A stretch of DNA of 5,311 nt from Verrucomicrobiales bacterium. GTDB taxonomy: Bacteria > Verrucomicrobiota > Verrucomicrobiia > Limisphaerales > UBA1096. The stretch lies in assembly GCA_011523195.1 (NCBI GenBank), contig WTHH01000357.1, positions 1 to 5,311 on the forward strand, read 5' to 3'. Shown here piece after piece: positions 1 to 5,194 of the stretch. Numbering within the stretch: the stretch's first letter is position 1; each line of letters opens with the position of its first letter. Under the pieces are notes generated by a model. The model searched no databases, was not told where the DNA came from, and saw only the letters and a program-made list of their open reading frames with translations. The translations under genes were made by a program, and so were the position numbers.

Positions 1-1
1 C

Positions 2-460
2 GTAAGACCGCGCTGCGAAAAGAAACTCGTCGAGCACGGGAAAATTTACAATTTCCCAACCACGCTGCTGACGTACAAGAGCATCAAAAAATATCGGGGC
101 AAAGAGGTCTCATTCTATAAACCGCTTTTTCCGGGCTACGTTTTTCTTCGGCTAAACCACGAATCCCGCAAGGTGGCCATCCAAAGCAACTACGTGGCAA
201 ACATGCTGGATGTCATCGATCAACAGGAATTTGAGGATCAGCTGGAGGACATCCTTTTTGCGCTGGAGCAGGAGGTGGAAATTCGACTGGAACCCACCAT
301 CGAGGTCGGTTCCCGGGTCATCGTCAAGTCCGGTCCGCTGCAAGGGCACGAAGGCTGGGTGGAGGAACGCTACGGGATGACCACCATTTTATTGCGGCTG
401 GATTTCATCGGCCAAGCGGCTGCAGTCAAGGTTCAGGCCGGGACCCTCGAGTTGATTTAA
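2..460 (+). CDS. NusG-family transcription antitermination protein (RfaH/UpxY-like paralog), 5' end missing
   Basis: The frame is open from base 2 to the TAA at 458-460, giving 152 visible residues; the start lies upstream of the window. The visible part opens with VRPRCEKKLVEHG, typical of the first strand and helix of an NGN domain. It continues with KPLFPGYVFLRL (visible residues 40-51), the conserved FPGYVF core that contacts RNA polymerase in this family. A KOW domain follows at about 102-130, with the GSRVIVKSGPLQGHEGWV pattern. Family members bind the polymerase clamp and promote processive elongation or antitermination in the cytoplasm. The short loops and the KPLFPGYVFLR wording look more like specialised RfaH/UpxY/LoaP-type paralogs than housekeeping NusG, but that subfamily choice is inference. 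Probably only 10-25 residues are missing. A GTG at 173 is internal to the NGN domain and is not a credible start. The kinase gene follows 53 bp downstream on the same strand. Confidence 0.88.
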   Translation, partial: VRPRCEKKLVEHGKIYNFPTTLLTYKSIKKYRGKEVSFYKPLFPGYVFLRLNHESRKVAIQSNYVANMLDVIDQQEFEDQLEDILFALEQEVEIRLEPTIEVGSRVIVKSGPLQGHEGWVEERYGMTTILLRLDFIGQAAAVKVQAGTLELI

Positions 461-473
461 CAACTCAAGGCTG

Positions 474-502
474 GCCAGGCGGCTGATTTGTTGGCATTTT
501 TT
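474..502 (+). terminator. Possible weak terminator after the NusG-like gene
   Basis: GCCA at 474-477 can pair with TGGC at 492-495, plus a G-T wobble at 478/491, and six T residues follow at 497-502. The stem is only 4-5 bp with a 12-base loop, so termination would be inefficient at best. If it fails, the NusG-like gene and the kinase share a transcript. The left arm overlaps a CTGGCCAG palindrome (471-478) that resembles the repeat seen elsewhere in the window. Confidence 0.22.
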
Positions 503-513
503 GGTCTTTCGCA

Positions 514-1569
514 ATGTCCGTGGCCAAAAAAGCCCCCAAGCGCTCAGGGATTCTCGCCGGTGGAAACTGGATCATTGATCAGGTCAAAATGATCGATGTC
601 TACCCTCAGCGGGAGCAACTTGCCAACATCCACGGAGCAGCCGTGACGGGAACCGGCGGTTCACCCTACAATCTTCTGGTAAACTTGGCCAAACTCGGGG
701 CAGACGTGCCCCTTTCCGCAGCTGGGCTGGTCGGTAAGGACGCCTTCGGCCAACTAATCCTGGACGACTGCAAAAAATTCAAGATCGACACCAAATTCCT
801 CACCGCCACAGCCGATGCGCCGACCTCCTACACGGATGTCATGACGGAACTCAAGGGCGGCAACCGCACGTTTTTCCACAACCAGGGAGCCAACGCAGTC
901 TGGGACGGTCGTGACCTCGATTTTTCGAAAATCAAGGCCCGCTTTTTCCACCTCGGCTATCTGCTTTTGATGGAGGCACTCGATGGGTCGGATAAAAAAT
1001 TTGGCACCAAGGCAGCCAAGCTGCTGGCTGCGGCGCAGTCAGCCGGCCTCAAGACCAGCATCGATACCGTGAGCGAGGACAGCGATCGTTTCGCGGACGT
1101 CATCACCCCGGCACTGAAGTACACCGACTACTGCATGCTGAACGAAATCGAGGCAGGAAAGACGACTGGTTTCAAGATTCGGCAGGACGACGGCAAGCTG
1201 GACACCGTGGCACTGCGCCATGCGGCTGGAGCACTGCTACAGCTTGGCGTAGGCGAGCTGGTGGTGATCCATTTTCCCGAGGGCGGTTTTGTTCGGACTC
1301 GTAAGGGTGAGGACGTCCTGCAGTCGTCACTGCGCATTCCGGCCAAGGAAATTGTCGGTGCCGCTGGTGCGGGAGATGCGTTTGCTACCGGAATGCTGCT
1401 TGGCCTGCACGAGGGCTGGGAATTGGACAAGTGTCTGCAGACCGCCGTTTGTGCGGCCGCAGCCTGCCTGTCGCACGCCTCATGCACGGGCGGGATGAAG
1501 TCGCTTCGAAGCGTCCAGGCTTTGGCCAAGAAATACAAATACCGGCCCAGGCTGGAGAAGCCCCTGTAG
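514..1569 (+). CDS. PfkB-family carbohydrate/nucleoside kinase
   Basis: This 351-residue protein is a ribokinase-fold ATP-dependent kinase that would phosphorylate a sugar or nucleoside in the cytoplasm. The N-terminal GGN (16-18) and GGSPYNLLVNLAKLG (48-62), followed by GLVGKDAFG (71-79), form the substrate-binding half and first PfkB signature region. The second signature is VGAAGAGDAFATG (281-293): GAG at 285-287 is the anion hole and D288 the catalytic base. The usual DTTGAGD here reads GAAGAGD, so the Asp-Thr that commonly helps bind a monovalent cation is absent; similar variants occur in the family. Length is normal to slightly long for the family (about 300-350). The ATG at 514 is the only usable start, since an in-frame stop lies at 484-486 and the next Met would remove the GG motif. 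No clear Shine-Dalgarno precedes it. Substrate cannot be read from the sequence: fructokinase, ribokinase and adenosine-kinase-like roles all remain possible. Confidence 0.93.
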   Translation: MSVAKKAPKRSGILAGGNWIIDQVKMIDVYPQREQLANIHGAAVTGTGGSPYNLLVNLAKLGADVPLSAAGLVGKDAFGQLILDDCKKFKIDTKFLTATADAPTSYTDVMTELKGGNRTFFHNQGANAVWDGRDLDFSKIKARFFHLGYLLLMEALDGSDKKFGTKAAKLLAAAQSAGLKTSIDTVSEDSDRFADVITPALKYTDYCMLNEIEAGKTTGFKIRQDDGKLDTVALRHAAGALLQLGVGELVVIHFPEGGFVRTRKGEDVLQSSLRIPAKEIVGAAGAGDAFATGMLLGLHEGWELDKCLQTAVCAAAACLSHASCTGGMKSLRSVQALAKKYKYRPRLEKPL

Positions 1570-1579
1570 CGAGGCGGCC

Positions 1580-1611
1580 AAAAAAACACCCCGCTTGGCC
1601 AAGCGGAGTGT
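1580..1611 (-). terminator. Rho-independent terminator of efp, between convergent genes
   Basis: Bases 1586-1611 form a near-perfect inverted repeat: 13-base arms with a single mismatch (1590/1607) around the exact palindrome CCGCTTGGCCAAGCGG at 1591-1606. On the minus strand the stem is followed at once by seven T residues (complement of 1580-1586), the classic intrinsic terminator layout, about 25 bases after the efp stop. On the plus strand the stem follows the kinase stop (1569) but is trailed by CTTCAAAAATT, so it would serve that gene less well. The palindromic core is also a copy of the dispersed repeat described separately. Confidence 0.82.
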
Positions 1612-1636
1612 CTTCAAAAATTAAGTTCCAAAAAGT

Positions 1637-2200
1637 CTACTTGTTAATGCGCTCCATGTACTTGCCTTCACGCGTGTCGACCTTCAGCCGCTCGCCGTTC
1701 TTGATGAAAAGCGGGGCCTGAATTTTTTTCCCAGTCTCGAGCGTAATGGTTTTCATCACGTTGGTGGTGGAGTCGCCCTTCACCCCTTCCGGGGCATCGG
1801 TTACGGTGAGCACCACACTCGACGGCAGCTCGACCACGGCGGGGTTCCCCTCGATGAAGGTGACTTCCACGAGGCAGTTTTCCACCATGTAATCCACGGC
1901 GTCGCCGATCAGGTCGGGGGTGATGGTGACCGGCTCGTAGGTCTCCGGGTCGGTGAAAACAAAATCATCCCCGTCCCGGTAGCTGTATTCCATCTTCCGA
2001 TGATCGAGCGGGACGACCTCAATTTTCTCGGTGGAACTCAGCCGAATATCGAATGATTTACCGGTGCGAATACTCCGGAGCGTAGCCTGCACAAACGCGC
2101 GAAGATTACCCGGCGTGCGGTGCTGACACTCCAATACGACAGCCACCTCGCCCTTGTGCTTGATGGCCATTCCCTTTCGAAGATCGTTTCCTGAAGGCAT
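1637..2200 (-). CDS. efp: Translation elongation factor P with non-canonical tip loop
   Basis: This 187-residue protein has the full three-domain EF-P length. EF-P binds the ribosome between the P and E sites and relieves stalling at consecutive prolines. The N-terminal KOW-like domain spans about residues 1-65, the central OB domain about 66-130, and the C-terminal OB domain carries the family signature near 158-178 (KKIQAPLFIKNGERLKVDTREG). In E. coli EF-P the first-domain loop reads KPGKGQAF with modified Lys34 at the tip. Here the aligned loop is TPGNLRAF (29-36), placing Asn32 at the tip, so neither Lys-dependent (EpmA-type) nor Arg-dependent (EarP-type) modification is possible at that residue. 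The rest of the protein looks intact and functional. The ATG at 2200 gives the normal N-terminus (PSGNDLRKGM). A hairpin lies just upstream and a strong terminator just downstream. The isochorismatase-like gene ends 87 bp upstream on the same strand. Confidence 0.96.
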   Translation of the reverse strand: MPSGNDLRKGMAIKHKGEVAVVLECQHRTPGNLRAFVQATLRSIRTGKSFDIRLSSTEKIEVVPLDHRKMEYSYRDGDDFVFTDPETYEPVTITPDLIGDAVDYMVENCLVEVTFIEGNPAVVELPSSVVLTVTDAPEGVKGDSTTNVMKTITLETGKKIQAPLFIKNGERLKVDTREGKYMERINK

Positions 2201-2211
2201 GATCAGTTCTT

Positions 2212-2228
2212 CGTTTCTGCGAGAAACG
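2212..2228 (-). promoter_or_regulatory. Perfect 7-bp hairpin in the efp leader
   Basis: CGTTTCT (2212-2218) and AGAAACG (2222-2228) are exact inverted arms around a 3-base loop. On the minus strand the hairpin ends 11 bases before the efp ATG, so it would occupy or abut the ribosome-binding region; the only weak purine-rich stretch there (AAGAA) is partly within it. It has no T-tract, so it is not a terminator for the upstream gene. A translational control role is inference from position alone. Confidence 0.45.
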
Positions 2229-2234
2229 GGCGCG

Positions 2235-2262
2235 AACGTAACGAACCTCGGTCGGTTTTCAA
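2235..2262 (-). promoter_or_regulatory. Possible sigma70-type promoter for efp
   Basis: Reading the minus strand, TTGAAA (complement of 2257-2262) resembles a -35 box, and TACGTT (complement of 2235-2240) keeps the first two and last positions of a -10 box, with 16 bases between. It lies in the 87-bp spacer upstream of efp, so transcription would start a short way before the leader hairpin. The -10 match is only three of six, so this is a weak candidate. Confidence 0.28.
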
Positions 2263-2287
2263 GCCCGGAATGACAACGGACTCGGCG

Positions 2288-3166
2288 TTATTTGCGCGGA
2301 TCATTCTTGAACCGGAACGGGGCCTTGCCGCTGATGGCCGTACTGGTAATGGAGGGGCACCAAAATTTCTCGACGTGTTTCACGACGAGGTCCGTGCCCT
2401 CGAAGTGACTGACAAACGGCCGCTTTTTCGGGTTGTACATCGTGTCGGTCATGTCGCGCATGAGGACGACATTCTTGCCGATGTTGACCATCTGCCGGAT
2501 GCCGACCGGCCGGCCAAGGACGCACATGTTCAGGTGCACGCCCATGAGAATGACATTTTCAATGCCGTGTTGCGCGAGCAGGTTGTAGGTTTCCTGCCCG
2601 TTGTCGGTGATGGCGTCGCGCTCGTCGTCGATCTCGATGAGGTCGATCTGGCGCGTCCACGCCTCGCGGATGGGAAATTCCTCCTCGCAATCGCAGCCCA
2701 TGTCGGTGTCATCAATCGGCAGCTCGGTCTCGCGAAACTTGTCCGGCCAACACCAGTTGGTTCCCCAGCGGACGTCCTTGGAAAGCGGCTTGGGTGGCTT
2801 GGCGCTGGGAGCATTTTGCGCACGCTTGCGAGCCGGTGTGCCCTTGTAAAAATCGACCGTTGAACTGGGGGCGTGAATGATGAGCATACCCTTCTCGCGA
2901 GCCTGCTTGATGATGGCGTTCATCGGCTTGGCCATCTCGACCACGCGCTTGGCTGCGTTGGGGCACCAGTGGTCGTCCCACATGTCGACCACAATGACAG
3001 CAGTTTTGCCGGCCTCCCAGATGACCTCGGACTCGACCGATTGATACTTGCCGCCGCTAGTCGCGGAGAGCGCCTGCGAACGTGCCTTGAACGTGATTGG
3101 TGCGGAGTGGGCCATGGTGGCAGAAAAACCGATGCATGCGGCCAGAGCCAAGCGAGTGATTTGCAT
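2288..3166 (-). CDS. Exported isochorismatase-family cysteine hydrolase
   Basis: This 292-residue protein begins with a likely Sec signal peptide (MQITR, then a hydrophobic stretch to about 19-22, with TMA or HSA cleavage sites), so it should act outside the cytoplasm. The mature part has the isochorismatase/nicotinamidase fold. TAVIVVDMWDDHWC (55-68) supplies the first catalytic Asp (D61). ENVILMGVHLNMCVLGRP (203-220) supplies the nucleophile C215, followed by GIRQM, wording I associate with a PVC subfamily. The third triad member, a Lys usually about six residues before an Ala-Phe type motif, appears to be D180 (IEIDDERDAI), so catalysis may differ from the textbook triad. Seven Cys residues, including C158 and C160 in GCDCEEE, leave room for disulfides or metal binding. 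Substrate is unknown; amide or isochorismate-type hydrolysis is only family-level inference. It is flanked on the same strand by a secreted heme protein and efp. Confidence 0.86.
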   Translation of the reverse strand: MQITRLALAACIGFSATMAHSAPITFKARSQALSATSGGKYQSVESEVIWEAGKTAVIVVDMWDDHWCPNAAKRVVEMAKPMNAIIKQAREKGMLIIHAPSSTVDFYKGTPARKRAQNAPSAKPPKPLSKDVRWGTNWCWPDKFRETELPIDDTDMGCDCEEEFPIREAWTRQIDLIEIDDERDAITDNGQETYNLLAQHGIENVILMGVHLNMCVLGRPVGIRQMVNIGKNVVLMRDMTDTMYNPKKRPFVSHFEGTDLVVKHVEKFWCPSITSTAISGKAPFRFKNDPRK

Positions 3167-3171
3167 GGCGC

Positions 3172-3187
3172 CAGCTTGGCCAAGTGC
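3172..3187. repeat. Copy of the CTTGGCCAAG palindromic element
   Basis: CTTGGCCAAG at 3175-3184 is an exact 10-base palindrome, and the 16 bases 3172-3187 match the 1591-1606 element at 13 of 16 positions. It sits in the 44-bp spacer between the heme-protein stop (3211) and the isochorismatase-like start (3166). On the minus strand CAG/CTG arms extend the stem across a two-base bulge, but no T-tract follows, so it is not a standard terminator. It could be a transcript-end or mRNA-processing stem-loop. Confidence 0.5.
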
Positions 3188-3210
3188 TGCCGGTTTGTAA
3201 AGCGGTTGGG

Positions 3211-4326
3211 CTACGGCTTGGCCTGCTTGAGGCTGGCGAGATAGGTGATCATGTCCACCAGTTCCTGCGGGGTCATCGTGGCCTGTAGGCCGGGTGGCAT
3301 GATGCTGGTTGGCAGTTGTGTGCGGCTCACGATGTCGGCCGTCTTGTGCGTGGTCGAGATACCTCCCGGCACTCGGAGCGTAACCTCGTCATCTGTGCTG
3401 CTGGTGATGACACCCAGCGCCTCGGCGCCGTTTTTCAACTTGAGCAGCCATGCCTCGTAGCCAAACGAGATGCCGGCACTTGGCTCGAGGATGGAGAGGT
3501 ACAACGCCTCCTTGCCAAGCTTGGTGCCGATGCCGGAGAGCTTGGGTCCAAAATCGATTCCATTACCGTTGACCTGGTGGCAGGTGGCGCAGGTGCTCTG
3601 CGGCCGGAAGAAAACTTTCTCCCCGTTGGCAATGTCGCCCTTCATGGCGACCAGCTTGGTCAAGGGCGGCAACGCTTGCCCAAGCCCCTGCGGTGCGGGG
3701 AAGAGCTTGGCCGCAGCCGTGCTGATTTCCTTCCAACGAACACTGCGCAGGGCGTTGCCGGCAGTAAAGTTGAGGTCGGCCCCCAGCTCCCCGGCCTGTG
3801 CGGCCTTGATGAGCGCTGCGGCACCGGTCTTGGACTTGGCCAGGCCGTTAACTGCAGCCGCGCGGAGGGCGAGCGGCTTTTTATCTTGCTTGGCGGCGTT
3901 CAACAGGATCGGTTCAACCTTGGGCGATTGTGCGTTGGCCAGAGCCTGAGCGGTGGTCAATGCGGCCTTGGTATCGTTGCCGGTGATCGCGGCGCTGATG
4001 AGCTTGAGCCCGGGCTCAGTGAGGGCCAGTCGCATCGCCTCGACCCCGGTGGAGTCCTTCGGGTGAGCCTGAGCAAATCGAATCAACTCCGCCTCGTGTC
4101 CCTTGAGCTTGAAGTCGCGGACGATCTCTACGAACGCCGGTTTGCCATTCGACGCTTCTAGAATACTCAGGACAACTTTCTTGAACGAAGGATTCGCCTC
4201 GATATCGAGATTCTTCAGCCGCTTGAGCGCCTCCAGTTGGACGCTTGTCTGGGCGGTCGTTTCGCTTGGCCAAGCGGCGGCCAGTCCAACTGCGATGATT
4301 AGGAAAATGCGGGAGACGATTTGCAT
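3211..4326 (-). CDS. Exported c-type heme protein with PVC-type heme-binding domain
   Basis: With the start at 4326 this is a 371-residue protein. Residues 1-25 form a clear signal peptide (MQIVSR, hydrophobic IFLIIAVGLAAAW, then ETTA before Gln26). Residues about 28-215 are rich in Ala, Leu and Lys and look like helical HEAT-type repeats. The C-terminal domain (about 228-371) contains CATCH (246-250), the CXXCH motif for covalent heme, followed by FGPKLSGIGTKLG and a late SIMPPGL in which Met343 is the probable distal ligand. This matches the Pirellula/Verrucomicrobium-type heme-binding domain, often fused to dehydrogenase propellers; here no propeller is present. It probably carries electrons or has a redox role in the periplasm. 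A longer frame reaches 4512, but its extra 62 residues overlap folE2 and precede the signal peptide, so they are rejected. It starts 10 bp after the folE2 stop, suggesting one transcript. A palindromic repeat copy lies inside its signal-peptide coding sequence. Confidence 0.9.
   Translation of the reverse strand: MQIVSRIFLIIAVGLAAAWPSETTAQTSVQLEALKRLKNLDIEANPSFKKVVLSILEASNGKPAFVEIVRDFKLKGHEAELIRFAQAHPKDSTGVEAMRLALTEPGLKLISAAITGNDTKAALTTAQALANAQSPKVEPILLNAAKQDKKPLALRAAAVNGLAKSKTGAAALIKAAQAGELGADLNFTAGNALRSVRWKEISTAAAKLFPAPQGLGQALPPLTKLVAMKGDIANGEKVFFRPQSTCATCHQVNGNGIDFGPKLSGIGTKLGKEALYLSILEPSAGISFGYEAWLLKLKNGAEALGVITSSTDDEVTLRVPGGISTTHKTADIVSRTQLPTSIMPPGLQATMTPQELVDMITYLASLKQAKP
4263..4277. 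repeat. Copy of the CGCTTGGCCAAGCGG element inside a signal-peptide coding region
   Basis: Bases 4263-4277 are identical over 15 positions to 1592-1606, including the 14-base perfect palindrome CGCTTGGCCAAGCG (4263-4276). In the minus-strand reading frame the element encodes roughly residues 18-22 (AWPSE) at the end of the hydrophobic stretch of the heme protein's signal peptide. The frame is preserved. Confidence 0.55.
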
Positions 4327-4336
4327 GCCGATGACG

Positions 4337-5155
4337 TCAGCTTTTCTCAATGCAGGCGTAGGCATTGTGGTTGTGGATACTCTCGAAATTCTCCGCCTCA
4401 ACCCGGTACCATGTGATGTGCTCGTGCGCCTTGAGCCGCAGGACAATGTTGCGAACCAGATCCTCGACGAACACCGGGTTTTCGTACGCCCGCTCGGTGA
4501 CGGCCTTTTCATCCGGCCGCTTGAGCAGCGAATACAACTCGCAACTGGCCGACTCCTCGACCAGCGCGATCAGGTCCTCGATCCACACCGTCGCAGACGA
4601 GCGGATGGCCACCGTGACCTCACCGCGCTGATTGTGTGCGCCATACTCGCTGATGGCCTTGGAGCACGGGCAAAGCGTCGCGACCGGTACGCACAGCGTC
4701 ATGACAAAATCAATCTCCGTTCCGGTGGCGTTGGCCTCGAAACGCACGTTGTAATCCATCAGCCCCTCGCGCCCGGTGACCGGTGCCTTCTTCGTGATGA
4801 AATAGGGAAATTCAATCTCGAGGTGAGAGTTGTTGGAATTGAGCCGCTGCTGCATACTGGAGAGCAGATCGGGGATATTCTCGACGTGGATCATCTCCCC
4901 GTGCGAGTTGAGCACCTCGACAAACCGGCTCATGTGCGTGCCCTTAAACTCCATCGGCAGATCGACGAACATGCCGATGGTGGCGATGGTGTTTTGCACC
5001 GCATGAGCACGGTCGCGAACCTGAATGGGGAACCGCAGCCCACGTACCCCGACCTTGTCGATCGGCAGTTCACGGGTGTCCCGAGTGTTTTGTTCGTCGT
5101 GAAGCGGGGTATTCCCGGGGACTGTTGCTGAAGGCTCGTTTGCCATAGCGGTCAT
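4337..5155 (-). CDS. folE2: GTP cyclohydrolase I type B (FolE2)
   Basis: The 272-residue protein would convert GTP to 7,8-dihydroneopterin triphosphate, the first step of tetrahydrofolate (and queuosine precursor) synthesis, in the cytoplasm. Family wording runs throughout: DTRELPIDKVGVRGLRFPIQVRDR (25-48), GTHMSRFVEVLN (72-83), and CPCSKAISEYGAHNQRG (162-178) with the conserved catalytic and metal-region Cys162 and nearby His. The C-terminal NFESIHNHNAYACIE holds further conserved His residues. Length is normal for FolE2 (about 260-300). The start is uncertain: ATG 5155 and ATG 5146 lie three codons apart with no clear Shine-Dalgarno, and a TTG at 5182 would place the start inside a repeat-like hairpin. 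All would give full catalytic domains. FolE2 can replace zinc-dependent FolE and is Zur-controlled in some bacteria, but I see no recognisable Zur site here. The gene sits between an SGNH hydrolase (40 bp upstream) and the heme-protein gene (10 bp downstream). Confidence 0.95.
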   Translation of the reverse strand: MTAMANEPSATVPGNTPLHDEQNTRDTRELPIDKVGVRGLRFPIQVRDRAHAVQNTIATIGMFVDLPMEFKGTHMSRFVEVLNSHGEMIHVENIPDLLSSMQQRLNSNNSHLEIEFPYFITKKAPVTGREGLMDYNVRFEANATGTEIDFVMTLCVPVATLCPCSKAISEYGAHNQRGEVTVAIRSSATVWIEDLIALVEESASCELYSLLKRPDEKAVTERAYENPVFVEDLVRNIVLRLKAHEHITWYRVEAENFESIHNHNAYACIEKS

Positions 5156-5170
5156 CGTAGCAAGAGCGTG

Positions 5171-5186
5171 CCGCCTTGCCAAACGG
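5171..5186. repeat. Degenerate copy of the palindromic element before folE2
   Basis: The 16 bases match the 1591-1606 palindrome at 13 positions. On the minus strand, 5187-5170 can fold into a 7-pair hairpin (GCCG/CGGC plus two G-U and one A-U pair) with a 4-base loop. It lies in the spacer between the SGNH hydrolase stop (5195) and the folE2 start (5155). No T-tract follows. Confidence 0.4.
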
Positions 5187-5194
5187 CGAAACGA

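Noticed and set aside
1128..1589. Minus-strand open frame opposite the kinase gene
   Set aside because: It overlaps the PfkB second signature on the other strand and runs into the terminator hairpin; the translation is low in recognisable structure.
2270..2863. Plus-strand open frame of 197 codons
   Set aside because: It is antisense to the isochorismatase-like gene and carries no recognisable motif.
3134..3166. Possible lipobox (LAAC, Cys11) in the isochorismatase-like signal peptide
   Set aside because: The hydrophobic stretch before Cys11 would be only about five residues, too short for a lipoprotein signal; ordinary cleavage sites follow at 19-22.
3515..3524. CCAAGCTTGG palindrome within the heme-protein gene
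   Set aside because: It is explained by ordinary codons for the conserved GTKLG segment and differs from the GGCC-centred repeat.
3316..4161. Long plus-strand open frame (281 codons)
   Set aside because: It is antisense to the heme-protein gene, whose CXXCH motif, signal peptide and family domain are clear. The translation has no recognisable domain.
4332..4339. TGACGTCA palindrome at the folE2/heme-protein junction
   Set aside because: It is eight bases, a single copy and partly within the folE2 stop codon; chance is adequate and no bacterial regulator is implied.
4327..4512. N-terminal extension of the heme-protein frame to 4512
   Set aside because: The extra 62 residues overlap the 3' end of folE2 and would put the signal peptide inside the protein; the ATG at 4326 starts exactly at the signal peptide.
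4103..5131. Plus-strand open frame of 342 codons
   Set aside because: It lies antisense across folE2 and the start of the heme-protein gene. FolE2 motifs on the minus strand are unambiguous, and this frame is a low-stop shadow of GC-rich coding sequence.
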